Shown: positions 1 through 8,995 of the stretch, in pieces
How the letters are laid out: every line of letters starts with the position of its first letter
How positions within the stretch are numbered: position 1 is the first letter of the stretch
Assembly (NCBI GenBank): GCA_900549285.1
Contig: URNW01000012.1
Span: 1 to 37,009 of the forward strand
Origin: an uncultured Mycoplasmatota bacterium
GTDB taxonomy: Bacteria > Bacillota_I > Bacilli_A > RF39 > UBA660
Direction of reading: 5' to 3'
Length of the DNA stretch: 37,009 nt
Translations under genes and position numbers: made by a program
The notes under the pieces: model-generated
Database searches by the model: none
The model's input: the letters and a program-made list of their open reading frames with translations, nothing else
Told to the model about the DNA's origin: nothing

Positions 1-175
1 ATAATATCCACCTTTGTTTTTCCATTCTACTACACTTAAAACTATATTTCATTACTTTCGACAAAACTTATCAAAATCCATCATATAGTTAAAATATAAC
101 TTTATCTTGATATAAATATACAAAATTATTAAATAATAGTCAATACAGTTTTCAATATTTCAGTCAAAAAGCACA

Positions 176-203
176 ATAAAAAAAGATGCCTCTTTTAGCA
201 TCT
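176..203 (-). terminator. Terminator of the dnaK/dnaJ operon
   Basis: On the minus strand a 6-bp stem (AGATGC/GCATCT) with an 8-base loop is followed by a run of seven T. The stem overlaps the dnaJ stop codon. It is an intrinsic terminator closing the heat-shock operon. Bases 1-175 show no gene or other signal. Confidence 0.85.
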
Positions 204-1332
204 ATAAATATTTTTTGAATTCTCTAAATTCTGGAGCATCATCTAAATCAGTTTGAGAAAGTTCTTTAATTAATTTCTTTTGCGTCATAGAAAGCCTATC
301 TGGGATAACAACATGATAAATTACATACATATTTCCTTTTCCAAAAGCATTAACCTTCTTGACACCTTTTCCTTTAAGTTTTACTTTATCACCAGTATTC
401 GTTCCAGGTTTTACTTCCAAAATAACATTACCCGTTAAGGTTGGAATTTCTTTTTTGCAGCCAAGAATAGCTTCTGTAATAGTAAGAGGAACAGTTAAGT
501 AAATATCTTCATCTTCTCTTTCAAATAAAGGATGAGACTTTACTTTAAATTCAATATAAATATCTCCGTTAGCTCCACCATTTGTACCAGCAGAACCCTT
601 ACCACTAATTCGAAGTTGATATCCCGTATCTACTCCCTCTGGAATCGTAACTTCAATTTCTTTTTTCTTTTTAACACTACCTGTTCCATTACATTCACTG
701 CATACTCTTTTAAAACTCTTACCAGATCCTCCACATTCTGTACAAGTAGTTTGCGTTTGAAAAACACCAAAAAGACTTCTTTGTTCACTTATAATTCTAC
801 CTGTTCCTCCACAAGTAGAACAAGTTTTCTCATCAAATCCGCCTTCACCGTGGCAATTATCACATTTTTCATTTAAATCAAGAGTAATTATTTTTTTACA
901 TCCATTAATTGCTTCATCAAAGTCTAATGAAACTTGAACTAAACTATCAGCACCTTTACGTGGTCTTTTTGAATTTGATCGAGCACTACTTCGTCCGCCG
1001 AAAGAACTAAATCCACCAAATCCTCCAAAACCACTACCGAATATTTCACTAAAAATATCACCAAGATCAATATCTTCTGCATTAAAACCACTATACTGAG
1101 CATTCCCATTATTGGTAAAAGCTTGATGTCCAAACTGATCATATTGTCTTCTTTTACTTGGATCAGATAAAATAGCATAAGCTTCTCCTACTTCTTTAAA
1201 CTTAGCTTCATCACCAGTTTGTTTGTTATCGGGATGATAAGTCTTAGCAAGTTTACGAAAAGCTCTTTTGATTTCTTCATCAGTAGCTGTTTTGCTAACT
1301 CCAAGTATTTCATAATAATCTTTCTTATTCAT
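202..1332 (-). CDS. dnaJ: Chaperone protein DnaJ (Hsp40)
   Basis: Cytosolic co-chaperone that delivers unfolded proteins to DnaK and stimulates its ATPase. The 376-residue protein has the full type I layout: a J domain (about 4-70) with the HPD motif at 33-35, a Gly/Phe-rich linker (about 75-125), four CxxCxGxG zinc-binding repeats (about 155-225: CDNCHGEG, CSTCGGTG, CTECGGSG, CSECNGTG), and a C-terminal substrate-binding domain. The ATG overlaps the last 8 bases of pepF and has an AGGAGGG ribosome binding site, so the two are translationally coupled. Last gene of the hrcA operon; probably under HrcA/CIRCE control from 6.7 kb. Confidence 0.98.
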   Translation of the reverse strand: MNKKDYYEILGVSKTATDEEIKRAFRKLAKTYHPDNKQTGDEAKFKEVGEAYAILSDPSKRRQYDQFGHQAFTNNGNAQYSGFNAEDIDLGDIFSEIFGSGFGGFGGFSSFGGRSSARSNSKRPRKGADSLVQVSLDFDEAINGCKKIITLDLNEKCDNCHGEGGFDEKTCSTCGGTGRIISEQRSLFGVFQTQTTCTECGGSGKSFKRVCSECNGTGSVKKKKEIEVTIPEGVDTGYQLRISGKGSAGTNGGANGDIYIEFKVKSHPLFEREDEDIYLTVPLTITEAILGCKKEIPTLTGNVILEVKPGTNTGDKVKLKGKGVKKVNAFGKGNMYVIYHVVIPDRLSMTQKKLIKELSQTDLDDAPEFREFKKYL

Positions 1333-3136
1333 GTTCTATCCCTCCTTTTTGATATAATTTTTCAAGTTCCAATACTAAATCATTAAAATATTGAAAAGCT
1401 TCCTTTAAAGTTTCTTCCTTCATCATATCAACACCCGCTACTTTTAAAGACTCAATAGGTGTTTTTGTACAACCAAGTTTCAAGAAAGCCAAATAATTCT
1501 CTTTTGCACCCTCTTTTTTAGTTAGCAAATCATTAGCTATTTTAATCGCTGCTGCATAAGCTGTAGCATACTGATATACATAAAAATTCATATAAAAATG
1601 TGGAATACGTTCCCATTCATATTGAATTAATTCATCAATTACTATATTTTCTCCCATATATTCTTGATTTAATTTATAATAAGTATTACACAAATATTCA
1701 TGTGTCAATACTTCACCCTTTTGTTGTGCTTCATGAATTGTTTTTTCAAAGTCAGCAAACATAGTTTGCCGATAAATCGTAGCTTTAAAATCTCGAATCA
1801 AATCATCTAACAAATATTTTTGTTCTTCTATATCTGTTGTATGATGAAGCAAATACTTGCTAAGTAATATTTGGTTTACTTGACTAGCCACTTCTGCAAC
1901 AAAAATAGAATACCCATAATCTTGATAAGATTGATTATGCATAGCATAATAATAATGCATAGCATGCCCAAGTTCATGAGCAAGTGTAGAAACTTTTTCT
2001 AAAGACCCGTCATAACTCAATAAAACATAAGGATGAACACTATAACAAGCCGTACAATAAGCTCCATTTCTCTTTCCATCATTCGGACAAAAATCGATCC
2101 ATCTTTCTTGAAAAGCATGTTTTAAATCATTAATATAATCCTCACCCAAAACATTTAAAGCTTGATATAGTAATTCTTCTGCTTCTTTTTCACTATATTT
2201 TTTAGTACTTCCTGTACTCATAGCAGTATTAGTATCATATATATGAAGCTTATTAAATCCTAATGCTTTACTTTTAATTTTCCAAAATTTAGATAAAGGA
2301 TCAACATTCTTCTTAACAGTATCAATTAAAAAATCATAAATCTCTTCTGGTATTTCATTTTGATATAAAGAAGCTTCTCTAGCACTACGGTATCCTCTAA
2401 TCTGAGCTATTTTATTATGATTATTTACTTCACTAGCAAGTAAATTAGCATAAGTATTCTTAAAATTACCATAAGTAGTAAGTAATTTCGTAAAAGCTTG
2501 TTTTCTTTCACTTCGATCATTAGATTCAATAAACTCATGATAAGTTTTTTCGTTTAATTCTACCTTTTTACCATCTTTATTTCTTATAGTACCAAATTTC
2601 ATATCAGCATCCGTTAAATAGGAATAAACTTGATCAGGTATACTAAAAGTAGTAGATAAAGAAGAAAGAATTTTTTCTTCTTTATCACTTAAAACATATT
2701 GTTTCATCCGAAATATATCTTTTAATACTCGTTCATATTCTTTTAATTTAGAATTTTTCTTTATATATTCTTCAATTAAAGTCCTATCTCCTTTTAAAAT
2801 TTCTGGAACTAGAAAAGAACAAACTTCTTGATATTCCTCATATAATTTATAAGCCTTTCCAAATAAAGATTGATAAAAAACATCAGTAGTATCACTGTCA
2901 TTATTAATATGAGCATAAATATAGATCTTTTCTAACATCATACTAATCTTATTATCAAAAGATAATGCTTCATATAAAGTATTTTCATCATCTAAAAGAT
3001 GACCTCTAAATTGCTCATATTGTCCCAAATGTTCTTTTACATATTGGTAATCTTTTTCATAATCATCTAAAGTTAAATATAAATCTTTTACATTCCATTT
3101 CAAATTTTCTGGAAATTCTTTTCTTCCCTTTGCCAT
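1325..3136 (-). CDS. pepF: Oligoendopeptidase F (M3 family metallopeptidase)
   Basis: Zinc oligopeptidase, expected in the cytosol, that cleaves short peptides. The 603-residue length and overall sequence fit PepF. The M3 zinc site HELGHAMH (HExxH) lies near residue 384, and a long helical N-terminal half precedes it. The ATG has an AAAGGA ribosome binding site. It sits inside the heat-shock operon between dnaK and dnaJ, an unusual place, and overlaps dnaJ by 8 bases. A 9-bp hairpin separates it from dnaK and may lower its expression. A role clearing peptides made during stress is inferred from position only. Confidence 0.95.
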   Translation of the reverse strand: MAKGRKEFPENLKWNVKDLYLTLDDYEKDYQYVKEHLGQYEQFRGHLLDDENTLYEALSFDNKISMMLEKIYIYAHINNDSDTTDVFYQSLFGKAYKLYEEYQEVCSFLVPEILKGDRTLIEEYIKKNSKLKEYERVLKDIFRMKQYVLSDKEEKILSSLSTTFSIPDQVYSYLTDADMKFGTIRNKDGKKVELNEKTYHEFIESNDRSERKQAFTKLLTTYGNFKNTYANLLASEVNNHNKIAQIRGYRSAREASLYQNEIPEEIYDFLIDTVKKNVDPLSKFWKIKSKALGFNKLHIYDTNTAMSTGSTKKYSEKEAEELLYQALNVLGEDYINDLKHAFQERWIDFCPNDGKRNGAYCTACYSVHPYVLLSYDGSLEKVSTLAHELGHAMHYYYAMHNQSYQDYGYSIFVAEVASQVNQILLSKYLLHHTTDIEEQKYLLDDLIRDFKATIYRQTMFADFEKTIHEAQQKGEVLTHEYLCNTYYKLNQEYMGENIVIDELIQYEWERIPHFYMNFYVYQYATAYAAAIKIANDLLTKKEGAKENYLAFLKLGCTKTPIESLKVAGVDMMKEETLKEAFQYFNDLVLELEKLYQKGGIEHE

Positions 3137-3156
3137 AAATTTCCTTTCTCTAAAGA

Positions 3157-3178
3157 AAGTTCTAGTTTCCTAGAACTT
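3157..3178 (-). terminator. Hairpin between dnaK and pepF (partial terminator or processing site)
   Basis: A perfect 9-bp stem (AAGTTCTAG/CTAGAACTT) with a 4-base loop begins at the dnaK stop codon. The tract after it (TCTTTAGAG) is a poor U-run, so full termination is unlikely. It may reduce read-through into pepF-dnaJ or stabilise the dnaK end of the mRNA. Confidence 0.5.
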
Positions 3179-5006
3179 ATTTTTCTTCATAATTTGCTTC
3201 TTCTACATCATCTTTTGAATCTTTAGATTCTTCTTTTTTATCTTCTTTAGAAGCCTCTGTTTGTTTTTCTTTTGCTGCTTCTTCATAAACTTTAGTTGCA
3301 AGCTTCATAGCTACTTCATTTAAACTTTCTGTTTTCTTTTTAATATCATCAGTATCATTAGCTTCCAAAGCTTTCTTTAATTCTTCTATTTTTTCTTCAG
3401 CATCTTTCTTATCTTTTTCCTCTATTTTGCCATCTAAATCTTTAATGGCTTTTTCAGTAGCAAAGATCATAGACTCAGCATCATTTTTAACATCAGCTTC
3501 AGCCTTACGTTTTTCATCTGCTTCTTTATTAGCCTCAGCTTCTTTAACCATCTTATCAATTTCGCCATCTGATAAATTAGTAGATGAAGTAATTGTGATA
3601 GATTGCTCTTTATTTGTACCTAAATCCTTAGCAGTTACATTAACAATACCATTTGCATCAATATCAAATTTAACTTCAATTTGTGGAATTCCTCTTGGAG
3701 CTGGTGGAATATTTGTTAATTGGAAGTTTCCTAATGTTTTATTATCCGCAGCCATTGGTCTTTCACCTTGTAAAACATGAATATCTACAGCTGGTTGATT
3801 ATCGGCAGCAGTTGAAAATACTTGTGATTTACTAGTTGGAATAGTAGTATTTCTTGGAATTAATACTGTCATTACTCCACCTAAAGTTTCAAGTCCTAAA
3901 GATAATGGGGTAACATCAAGTAAAACGATATCTTCAACTTCACCAGTTAAAACACCACCTTGAATAGCAGCTCCCATAGCAACAACTTCATCTGGATTAA
4001 CACTCTTATTAGGTTCTTGTCCAAGTTCTTTCTTAACAAGTTCTTGAATATAAGGGATGCGTGTAGATCCACCAACTAAAATTACTTTATCAATATCTTT
4101 ACTAGTAAGTTTAGCATCTTTTAAAGCCTTATGAACTGGTTCAAGAGTTGAATCAAATAAATCACGGCATAAATCTTCAAATTTAGCTTTTGACAATGTA
4201 GTTTCAAAATGTAGTGGTCCTTCGCTATTTTGAGCAATGAATGGTAAACTAATAGATGCAGAAGTCATACCAGACAAATCTTTTTTAGCCTTTTCTGCAG
4301 CATCTTTAATACGTTGCATAGCCATTCTATCTTTAGATAAATCTATTCCATTTTCTTTTTTAAATTCATCTACTAAATAGTCCATGATTCTCTCATCAAA
4401 ATCATCTCCACCTAAACGGTTATTACCAGCAGTAGATTTAACTTCAAATACTCCATCACCAAGTTCAAGAATAGATACGTCGAATGTACCTCCACCTAAA
4501 TCATAAACTAGAATTGTTTGTAATTTATCTTGTTTATCAAGTCCATAAGCTAAAGCGGCAGCAGTTGGTTCATTAATAATACGTTCAACATCAAGTCCCG
4601 CAATCTTACCAGCATTTTTAGTAGCTTGACGCTCTGCATCATTAAAGTAAGCAGGAACTGTAATAACAGCTTTTGTTACTTTTTCACCTAAATAAGCTTC
4701 TGCATCTTTTTTTAATTTAGCAAGAATTTTAGCACTTATTTCTTCTGGTGTATATTTCTTACCATTTGCTTCTACTTTTTCACTAGTACCCATTTTTCTT
4801 TTAATAGAAGAAATTGTATTTTTAGCATTCGTAACAGCTTGGTTACGAGCTATTTGTCCAACCATTTCCTCTTCGCCTTTAAAAGCAACTACAGATGGTG
4901 TTGTACGAGCTCCCTCAGCATTAGGAATAACTTTTGGTTCACCACCTTCTAAAACTGCAACACAACTATTTGTTGTACCTAAATCAATACCTATAATTTT
5001 ACTCAT
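3177..5006 (-). CDS. dnaK: Molecular chaperone DnaK (Hsp70)
   Basis: ATP-dependent cytosolic chaperone. The protein is 609 residues, normal for Gram-positive DnaK. The N-terminal actin-like ATPase begins with IGIDLGTTNS (residues 5-14) and contains VYDLGGGTFDVS and the ILVGGSTRIP motif. The substrate-binding domain follows from about residue 385, and the C-terminal lid ends in a Lys/Glu/Asp-rich tail, as usual. A GAAAGGA ribosome binding site precedes the ATG. It lies 82 bases after grpE and is followed by a hairpin, then pepF and dnaJ. Transcribed with hrcA and grpE. Confidence 0.99.
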   Translation of the reverse strand: MSKIIGIDLGTTNSCVAVLEGGEPKVIPNAEGARTTPSVVAFKGEEEMVGQIARNQAVTNAKNTISSIKRKMGTSEKVEANGKKYTPEEISAKILAKLKKDAEAYLGEKVTKAVITVPAYFNDAERQATKNAGKIAGLDVERIINEPTAAALAYGLDKQDKLQTILVYDLGGGTFDVSILELGDGVFEVKSTAGNNRLGGDDFDERIMDYLVDEFKKENGIDLSKDRMAMQRIKDAAEKAKKDLSGMTSASISLPFIAQNSEGPLHFETTLSKAKFEDLCRDLFDSTLEPVHKALKDAKLTSKDIDKVILVGGSTRIPYIQELVKKELGQEPNKSVNPDEVVAMGAAIQGGVLTGEVEDIVLLDVTPLSLGLETLGGVMTVLIPRNTTIPTSKSQVFSTAADNQPAVDIHVLQGERPMAADNKTLGNFQLTNIPPAPRGIPQIEVKFDIDANGIVNVTAKDLGTNKEQSITITSSTNLSDGEIDKMVKEAEANKEADEKRKAEADVKNDAESMIFATEKAIKDLDGKIEEKDKKDAEEKIEELKKALEANDTDDIKKKTESLNEVAMKLATKVYEEAAKEKQTEASKEDKKEESKDSKDDVEEANYEEK

Positions 5007-5088
5007 TTTATATCATTCCTTTCATTATTTATGGTAATATTATTACCCACTCTAAGAGTAAATTATTTCATTTATAATTTTTATAAAA

Positions 5089-5658
5089 TTATACATCTTT
5101 TTCATTTACTTTAACCATTGCTGGTCTAAGTATTTTATCTTGATACATATATCCTTTTTGTAAAACCTCAAGAACAACATTGTTATCAAGATTTTCATCT
5201 TTATCTGTTACTACAGCATTCATAATATTAGGATCAAATTCTTTATGGAAACATTCAATTTCTCTAACCCCTTTACTATTTAAAATCTGAATCAGATGAT
5301 CATAAATCATTTTAAATCCTTCTAAAAACTTTTCAGTACCATCTTGCTTTATTTTTAATGCTCTTTCAAAATTATCAATAATAGGAAGTAATTTCTCTAT
5401 CATATCAAATCCATCATACTTATAAGCTGCTGCTAAATCTATTTCACTTCTTCTTTTAATGTTTTGCATTTCCGCTGTAATCCGTAACACTTTTTCTTTC
5501 AAATCTAAATTAGCTTTAATAAGTTCATCTTTTTCATGATCAATTTTTTTCTTTTTTTCTTTTACTTTTTTTGGCTGTTTATCATGAACATCCACTTTTT
5601 GCTCTACTACTTCTTTTTCTTCAGCATTTACATCTTTTTCTTTTACTTCTTCTCCCAT
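5089..5658 (-). CDS. grpE: Nucleotide exchange factor GrpE
   Basis: Dimeric cofactor that releases ADP from DnaK. The 189-residue protein has a charged, Lys/Glu-rich N-terminal tail, a long helix (about 45-110, with the typical AEMQNIKRRSE stretch) and a C-terminal beta domain ending in YMYQDKILRPAMVKV, characteristic of GrpE. The ATG abuts the hrcA TAA directly (TAAATG), with AAGGTGAT upstream, so translation is coupled to hrcA. The gene order hrcA-grpE-dnaK is the standard Bacilli order. Confidence 0.97.
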   Translation of the reverse strand: MGEEVKEKDVNAEEKEVVEQKVDVHDKQPKKVKEKKKKIDHEKDELIKANLDLKEKVLRITAEMQNIKRRSEIDLAAAYKYDGFDMIEKLLPIIDNFERALKIKQDGTEKFLEGFKMIYDHLIQILNSKGVREIECFHKEFDPNIMNAVVTDKDENLDNNVVLEVLQKGYMYQDKILRPAMVKVNEKDV

Positions 5659-6660
5659 TTAATCACCTTTTTCCTCTAGCCATTTATTTAAAATATTAAG
5701 TACCGCTACAACTCGATCATATTCCATTCTCTTTGGTCCTATAATAGCAATGGTCCCCTCTTCTCCACCTAAACTATAATTAGTCTTGACAACAGTTACA
5801 TTATCATCAAAATTACTCTCACTGCCAATATAAATGCTGATATCTCTCGAATCATTTTTTTCAATTTTTCGTACTTGTTCTTCATCTTCTAATTTAGATA
5901 TCAGGCGTTTAAGTTCAGATGGTTCATTATACTCAGGTTGATTTAACATTTTTGATTTGCCAACAACATGGATATTTTCGTTATTTTGAATGAAATCATG
6001 AAAAGCGTCATAAAATATGCCATAAACAGTTTCATATTGCTCTACTTGTGTAGAAATAATAGGCTTAATATCATATTCTAAACGTTCGCCAACTAAAGGA
6101 AGAGGTGTTCCAATTAACATTTTATTAATAATCTCACTAATTTTAACCACTTCACCCATACTAATATCCGCTGGAATGGTAAAATGTTTATTCTTAACAA
6201 TTCCTTTATCTGTACAAACTAAAGCTACAAGCCTTACATCATCAAGTGGAATAATATTAACTTGTCGTAAAACATTTTCATCACTTTCTTTACCTAAAGA
6301 AACACTTGTATAATTAGTAATATCACTAATAATCTCTAAACATTTTTCAATGGCATCACTCACTGTTAAACTTTTATTAGAAAATAAAGTTTGGAGTTTA
6401 AGCATATCTTCTCCATTTAACTCTTTTGGTTCCATTAAATACTCAACATAATATCGATATCCTGCTTCACTAGGAATACGACCACTAGAAATATGATTCT
6501 TCTCAATATACCCTAGTTTCTCTAAAATCGCCATTTCATTTCTGATCGTAGCACTAGAACACTGAAACTTATCACATAAATGTTTTGAACCAATAGGTCT
6601 TACTTCTTTAATATAACACTCTACAATTTCTTTAAGTAAGCTTTTTTGTCTTTCATCCAC
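5659..6660 (-). CDS. hrcA: Heat-inducible transcription repressor HrcA
   Basis: Repressor that binds CIRCE operators and shuts off class I heat-shock genes; its folding depends on chaperonins in studied species. It has an N-terminal winged helix (SATIRNEMAILEKLGYIEKNH, the recognition region, about 35-55) and a GAF-like C-terminal part containing the IIGPKRMEYDRVVAVL signature near the end. I place the start at the GTG at 6660 (333 residues) because AGGTGAT sits just upstream; a GTG three codons earlier is possible. First gene of the operon, so it is autoregulated through the CIRCE sites just upstream. Confidence 0.96.
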   Translation of the reverse strand: MDERQKSLLKEIVECYIKEVRPIGSKHLCDKFQCSSATIRNEMAILEKLGYIEKNHISSGRIPSEAGYRYYVEYLMEPKELNGEDMLKLQTLFSNKSLTVSDAIEKCLEIISDITNYTSVSLGKESDENVLRQVNIIPLDDVRLVALVCTDKGIVKNKHFTIPADISMGEVVKISEIINKMLIGTPLPLVGERLEYDIKPIISTQVEQYETVYGIFYDAFHDFIQNNENIHVVGKSKMLNQPEYNEPSELKRLISKLEDEEQVRKIEKNDSRDISIYIGSESNFDDNVTVVKTNYSLGGEEGTIAIIGPKRMEYDRVVAVLNILNKWLEEKGD

Positions 6661-6673
6661 TTTTATCACCTAC

Positions 6674-6700
6674 TTAGCACCATTTACCTCTAAGTGCTAA
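6674..6700 (-). promoter_or_regulatory. CIRCE operator (HrcA binding site)
   Basis: Inverted repeat TTAGCACCA - 9 bases - AAGTGCTAA. It matches the consensus arms TTAGCACTC/GAGTGCTAA at 7 and 8 of 9 positions with the canonical 9-base spacer. It lies between the hrcA promoter and start codon, so bound HrcA would block transcription. Confidence 0.93.
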
Positions 6701-6704
6701 TACC

Positions 6705-6733
6705 ATTATAATATTATGCTTAGCACTTGTCAA
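6705..6733 (-). promoter_or_regulatory. Sigma-A promoter of the hrcA operon
   Basis: On the minus strand TTGACA (6728-6733) and TATAAT (6705-6710) are separated by exactly 17 bases, a perfect consensus. CIRCE lies immediately downstream, and a second CIRCE-like repeat covers the -35 side. Confidence 0.92.
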
Positions 6734-6747
6734 TATATAACTGCTAA
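6720..6747 (-). promoter_or_regulatory. Second, imperfect CIRCE-like repeat over the -35 box
   Basis: The arms TTAGCACTT and AACTGCTAA are complementary at 8 of 9 positions but are separated by 10 bases instead of 9. The repeat covers the -35 element of the hrcA promoter. It could be a weak second HrcA site. Confidence 0.55.
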
Positions 6748-6789
6748 TTTTTTACTTTTTTTAACAAAAATTAAAAATACTACATGAAA

Positions 6790-6818
6790 TTGACAATTAA
6801 AAATAAGAATGTTATGAT
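6790..6818 (+). promoter_or_regulatory. Sigma-A promoter of the ABC exporter gene
   Basis: TTGACA (6790-6795), a 17-base spacer and TATGAT (6813-6818), followed by AGGAGG at 6831-6836 and the ATG at 6842. It is divergent from the hrcA promoter. Confidence 0.88.
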
Positions 6819-6841
6819 TAACAACAAAAAAGGAGGCAAAA

Positions 6842-8569
6842 ATGCAAAAAATAAAATATTTTAAAGTTTTCTTAAATTACATAAAAGAAGATAAATTAAA
6901 ACTAATTTTGTATATTATTTTAGTAGGATTATCTTACTTTCCAGCTTTGATATCTGTGTTTTTTTGGGGAATTGCCATTGAAGCTTTAGTAGCCAAAAAC
7001 CTTGCTAACTTTACCCTATATTTAGCTATTTACGAAGGAATCTATATTATTTTTTATACTTTTCTACAAATTCCTAGAGATTATCTTTATACTTATTTTG
7101 AAATCAAATTTACTAAAAATGTTAGTATAGACTTGTATAAAAAAATAGACAATTTACCAGCAGTAGCTTTTGAAGAAATTGGCGTTGGAGAATTTATTAA
7201 TCGTCTATATACGGATCCAGATCGAGTGATGGAATTATTAGCAAAAATAACTAAATTAATTTGTAAAGCCATAGTTGTTATTGTAGTAATTGTAATCGCT
7301 CTACAAATCTCTTTTATTCTTTTTTTAGAAATCATATTATTAGCAATAATAATGGGATTCATCTCAACTAAATTCTTCCCTAAAATTGAAAAAAGTCAAG
7401 AAAATATTAAAAAAGAAAGTGATGCTTACGTAAAAAGAGCAACAGAAAATATCACAGGAATAAGAGAAATCAAATCTTTAGGAATTAGCTCTATTATTGA
7501 AGAGAATATTTCTAAAATTATTCAAAAACTATTTAATCACACGGCAAAAGTGCGAAAATATGAAAGATGGTATTATGCTTTAAACAACCTAGCTTATTTT
7601 CTGATTCAATTTTTAATTCTTTTTACAACTGGAAAAGCCTTTTTAGATGGAGCAATTAGTTTAAGCCTTTTCTTAATGATGGAAAGTTATATTTGGCGTA
7701 TTGATGAAGTAGTAGAAAGTATTAGTGATTTTGGAGTAAGTTTTAATAAAGTAACCGTTTCATTAAAACGAATTAGTGAAATTCTAAACAACAAATTATA
7801 TCAAGATGAACAATATGGAAATAAGATCATTAAAAATCCTAAAGGAATCATTCTATTTAAAAATGTCAAATTTAAATATCAAGAAAATGAAAAATATACT
7901 TTAAATAATTTAAACCTTCAAATTAATCCCCATAAAAAAATCGCGATAGTTGGAAAAAGTGGTAATGGCAAGAGTACTATTTTTAACTTACTATTAAGAT
8001 ATTTTGATCCTACTGAAGGAGAAATTACATTAGATGGTATTAACATAAAAGATATAACAAAAGAATCATTAAGAGACAATATTTCTATTATTAGACAAAG
8101 TCCCTTCTTATTTAATTTATCTATCCTAGATAATTTTAAATTAGTAAAACCAGATGCCACTATAGAAACTATTCGTACCCTTTGCAAAAAAGCTTACATA
8201 GATGACTATATTATGAGTTTACCAGAAAAATATGACACAATTATTGGTGAAGGTGGTATCAACTTATCTGGAGGTCAAAAACAACGTTTAGCAATAGCTA
8301 GAACATTACTATTAAATACCAAAATTATTTTGTTTGATGAAGCAACAAGTGCTTTAGATAATACTTCTCAAGAATATATCAAAAGAACAATAGATAATCT
8401 TGTTAAAGACCACACCATAATTATTGTTGCTCACCGTTTATCTACTATTATAGATGCAGATGAAATACATATCATTGAACAAGGAAAGCTAATTGCAAGT
8501 GGAACTCACGAAGAACTACTTGCAAATTGCCAAGCTTATCAAGCATTGTATCAATCAGAATCAAACTAG
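6842..8569 (+). CDS. ABC exporter, fused membrane and ATPase domains (MDR/MsbA type)
   Basis: Half-transporter of the type I exporter fold; it would work as a homodimer, or as a heterodimer with a partner encoded elsewhere. Residues 1-310 form the six-helix membrane domain. The ATPase domain follows, with Walker A GKSGNGKST (about 370), Q-loop IRQSPF, signature LSGGQ (about 474), Walker B IILFDEA (about 496) and the switch His in AHRLST (about 531). All motifs are intact, so it should be active. Length 575 is typical. It has its own promoter and terminator and no partner gene nearby. The substrate (drug, lipid or peptide) cannot be read from the sequence. Confidence 0.95.
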   Translation: MQKIKYFKVFLNYIKEDKLKLILYIILVGLSYFPALISVFFWGIAIEALVAKNLANFTLYLAIYEGIYIIFYTFLQIPRDYLYTYFEIKFTKNVSIDLYKKIDNLPAVAFEEIGVGEFINRLYTDPDRVMELLAKITKLICKAIVVIVVIVIALQISFILFLEIILLAIIMGFISTKFFPKIEKSQENIKKESDAYVKRATENITGIREIKSLGISSIIEENISKIIQKLFNHTAKVRKYERWYYALNNLAYFLIQFLILFTTGKAFLDGAISLSLFLMMESYIWRIDEVVESISDFGVSFNKVTVSLKRISEILNNKLYQDEQYGNKIIKNPKGIILFKNVKFKYQENEKYTLNNLNLQINPHKKIAIVGKSGNGKSTIFNLLLRYFDPTEGEITLDGINIKDITKESLRDNISIIRQSPFLFNLSILDNFKLVKPDATIETIRTLCKKAYIDDYIMSLPEKYDTIIGEGGINLSGGQKQRLAIARTLLLNTKIILFDEATSALDNTSQEYIKRTIDNLVKDHTIIIVAHRLSTIIDADEIHIIEQGKLIASGTHEELLANCQAYQALYQSESN

Positions 8570-8588
8570 CAATATGCTAGTTTTTTTG
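8564..8588 (+). terminator. Terminator after the ABC exporter
   Basis: A 7-bp stem (AACTAGC/GCTAGTT) with a 5-base loop overlaps the stop codon and is followed by a run of T. Confidence 0.88.
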
Positions 8589-8620
8589 AATAAAAATTTA
8601 AAAATCCCATATAGTTTAAC

Positions 8621-8995
8621 ATGAATATAGGTGTAAAATTACAAAGACTAAAAACAGAAGATTTGATTTGGATTATATACCTTTTTATCGCTATTGCGGC
8701 CTTAATATCTGATTATTATGAAAGAAACTATTTACAAACAAATAATTCTACTAGCCAAAAAAAATTCAAATTAATTAATATTACCGTACTAACAATTGCA
8801 CTTTTTATCTATATGTATTTTGTGATTCTAAATTATGAAGATATACACCATTTAAAAAAAGAAGCAACAAAAAAAGAGGTCATAACCTCTCATGTATCCT
8901 TAATCGCTGCCCTATTATTCTTAATTGGAGGAATTTTAACATGGATAGCTGAAATAAACCGTGATACACCAGACAATGATTTTGGTATTATTTAA
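8621..8995 (+). CDS. Small three-helix membrane protein, function unknown
   Basis: I do not recognise this 124-residue protein. It shows three hydrophobic helices (about 15-32, 50-70 and 90-110), a basic loop after the second helix (HHLKKEATKKE) and a short acidic tail. The ribosome binding site before the ATG is weak, so expression is uncertain. It follows the exporter terminator and ends immediately beside the stop codon of the convergent deacetylase gene. The reading frame is open over its whole length and the membrane pattern is clear, which supports a real gene. Confidence 0.7.
   Translation: MNIGVKLQRLKTEDLIWIIYLFIAIAALISDYYERNYLQTNNSTSQKKFKLINITVLTIALFIYMYFVILNYEDIHHLKKEATKKEVITSHVSLIAALLFLIGGILTWIAEINRDTPDNDFGII

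Noticed and set aside
532..876. Plus-strand frame inside dnaJ (and similar antisense frames inside dnaK, infB, nusA and the permease)
   Set aside because: These are shadows of strongly supported genes; their translations are low-complexity and have no family features.
5007..5088. Short palindrome GGTAATA/TATTACC in the grpE-dnaK gap as a terminator
   Set aside because: The stem is AT-rich and has no T-run in the direction of transcription; dnaK has its own ribosome binding site just after.
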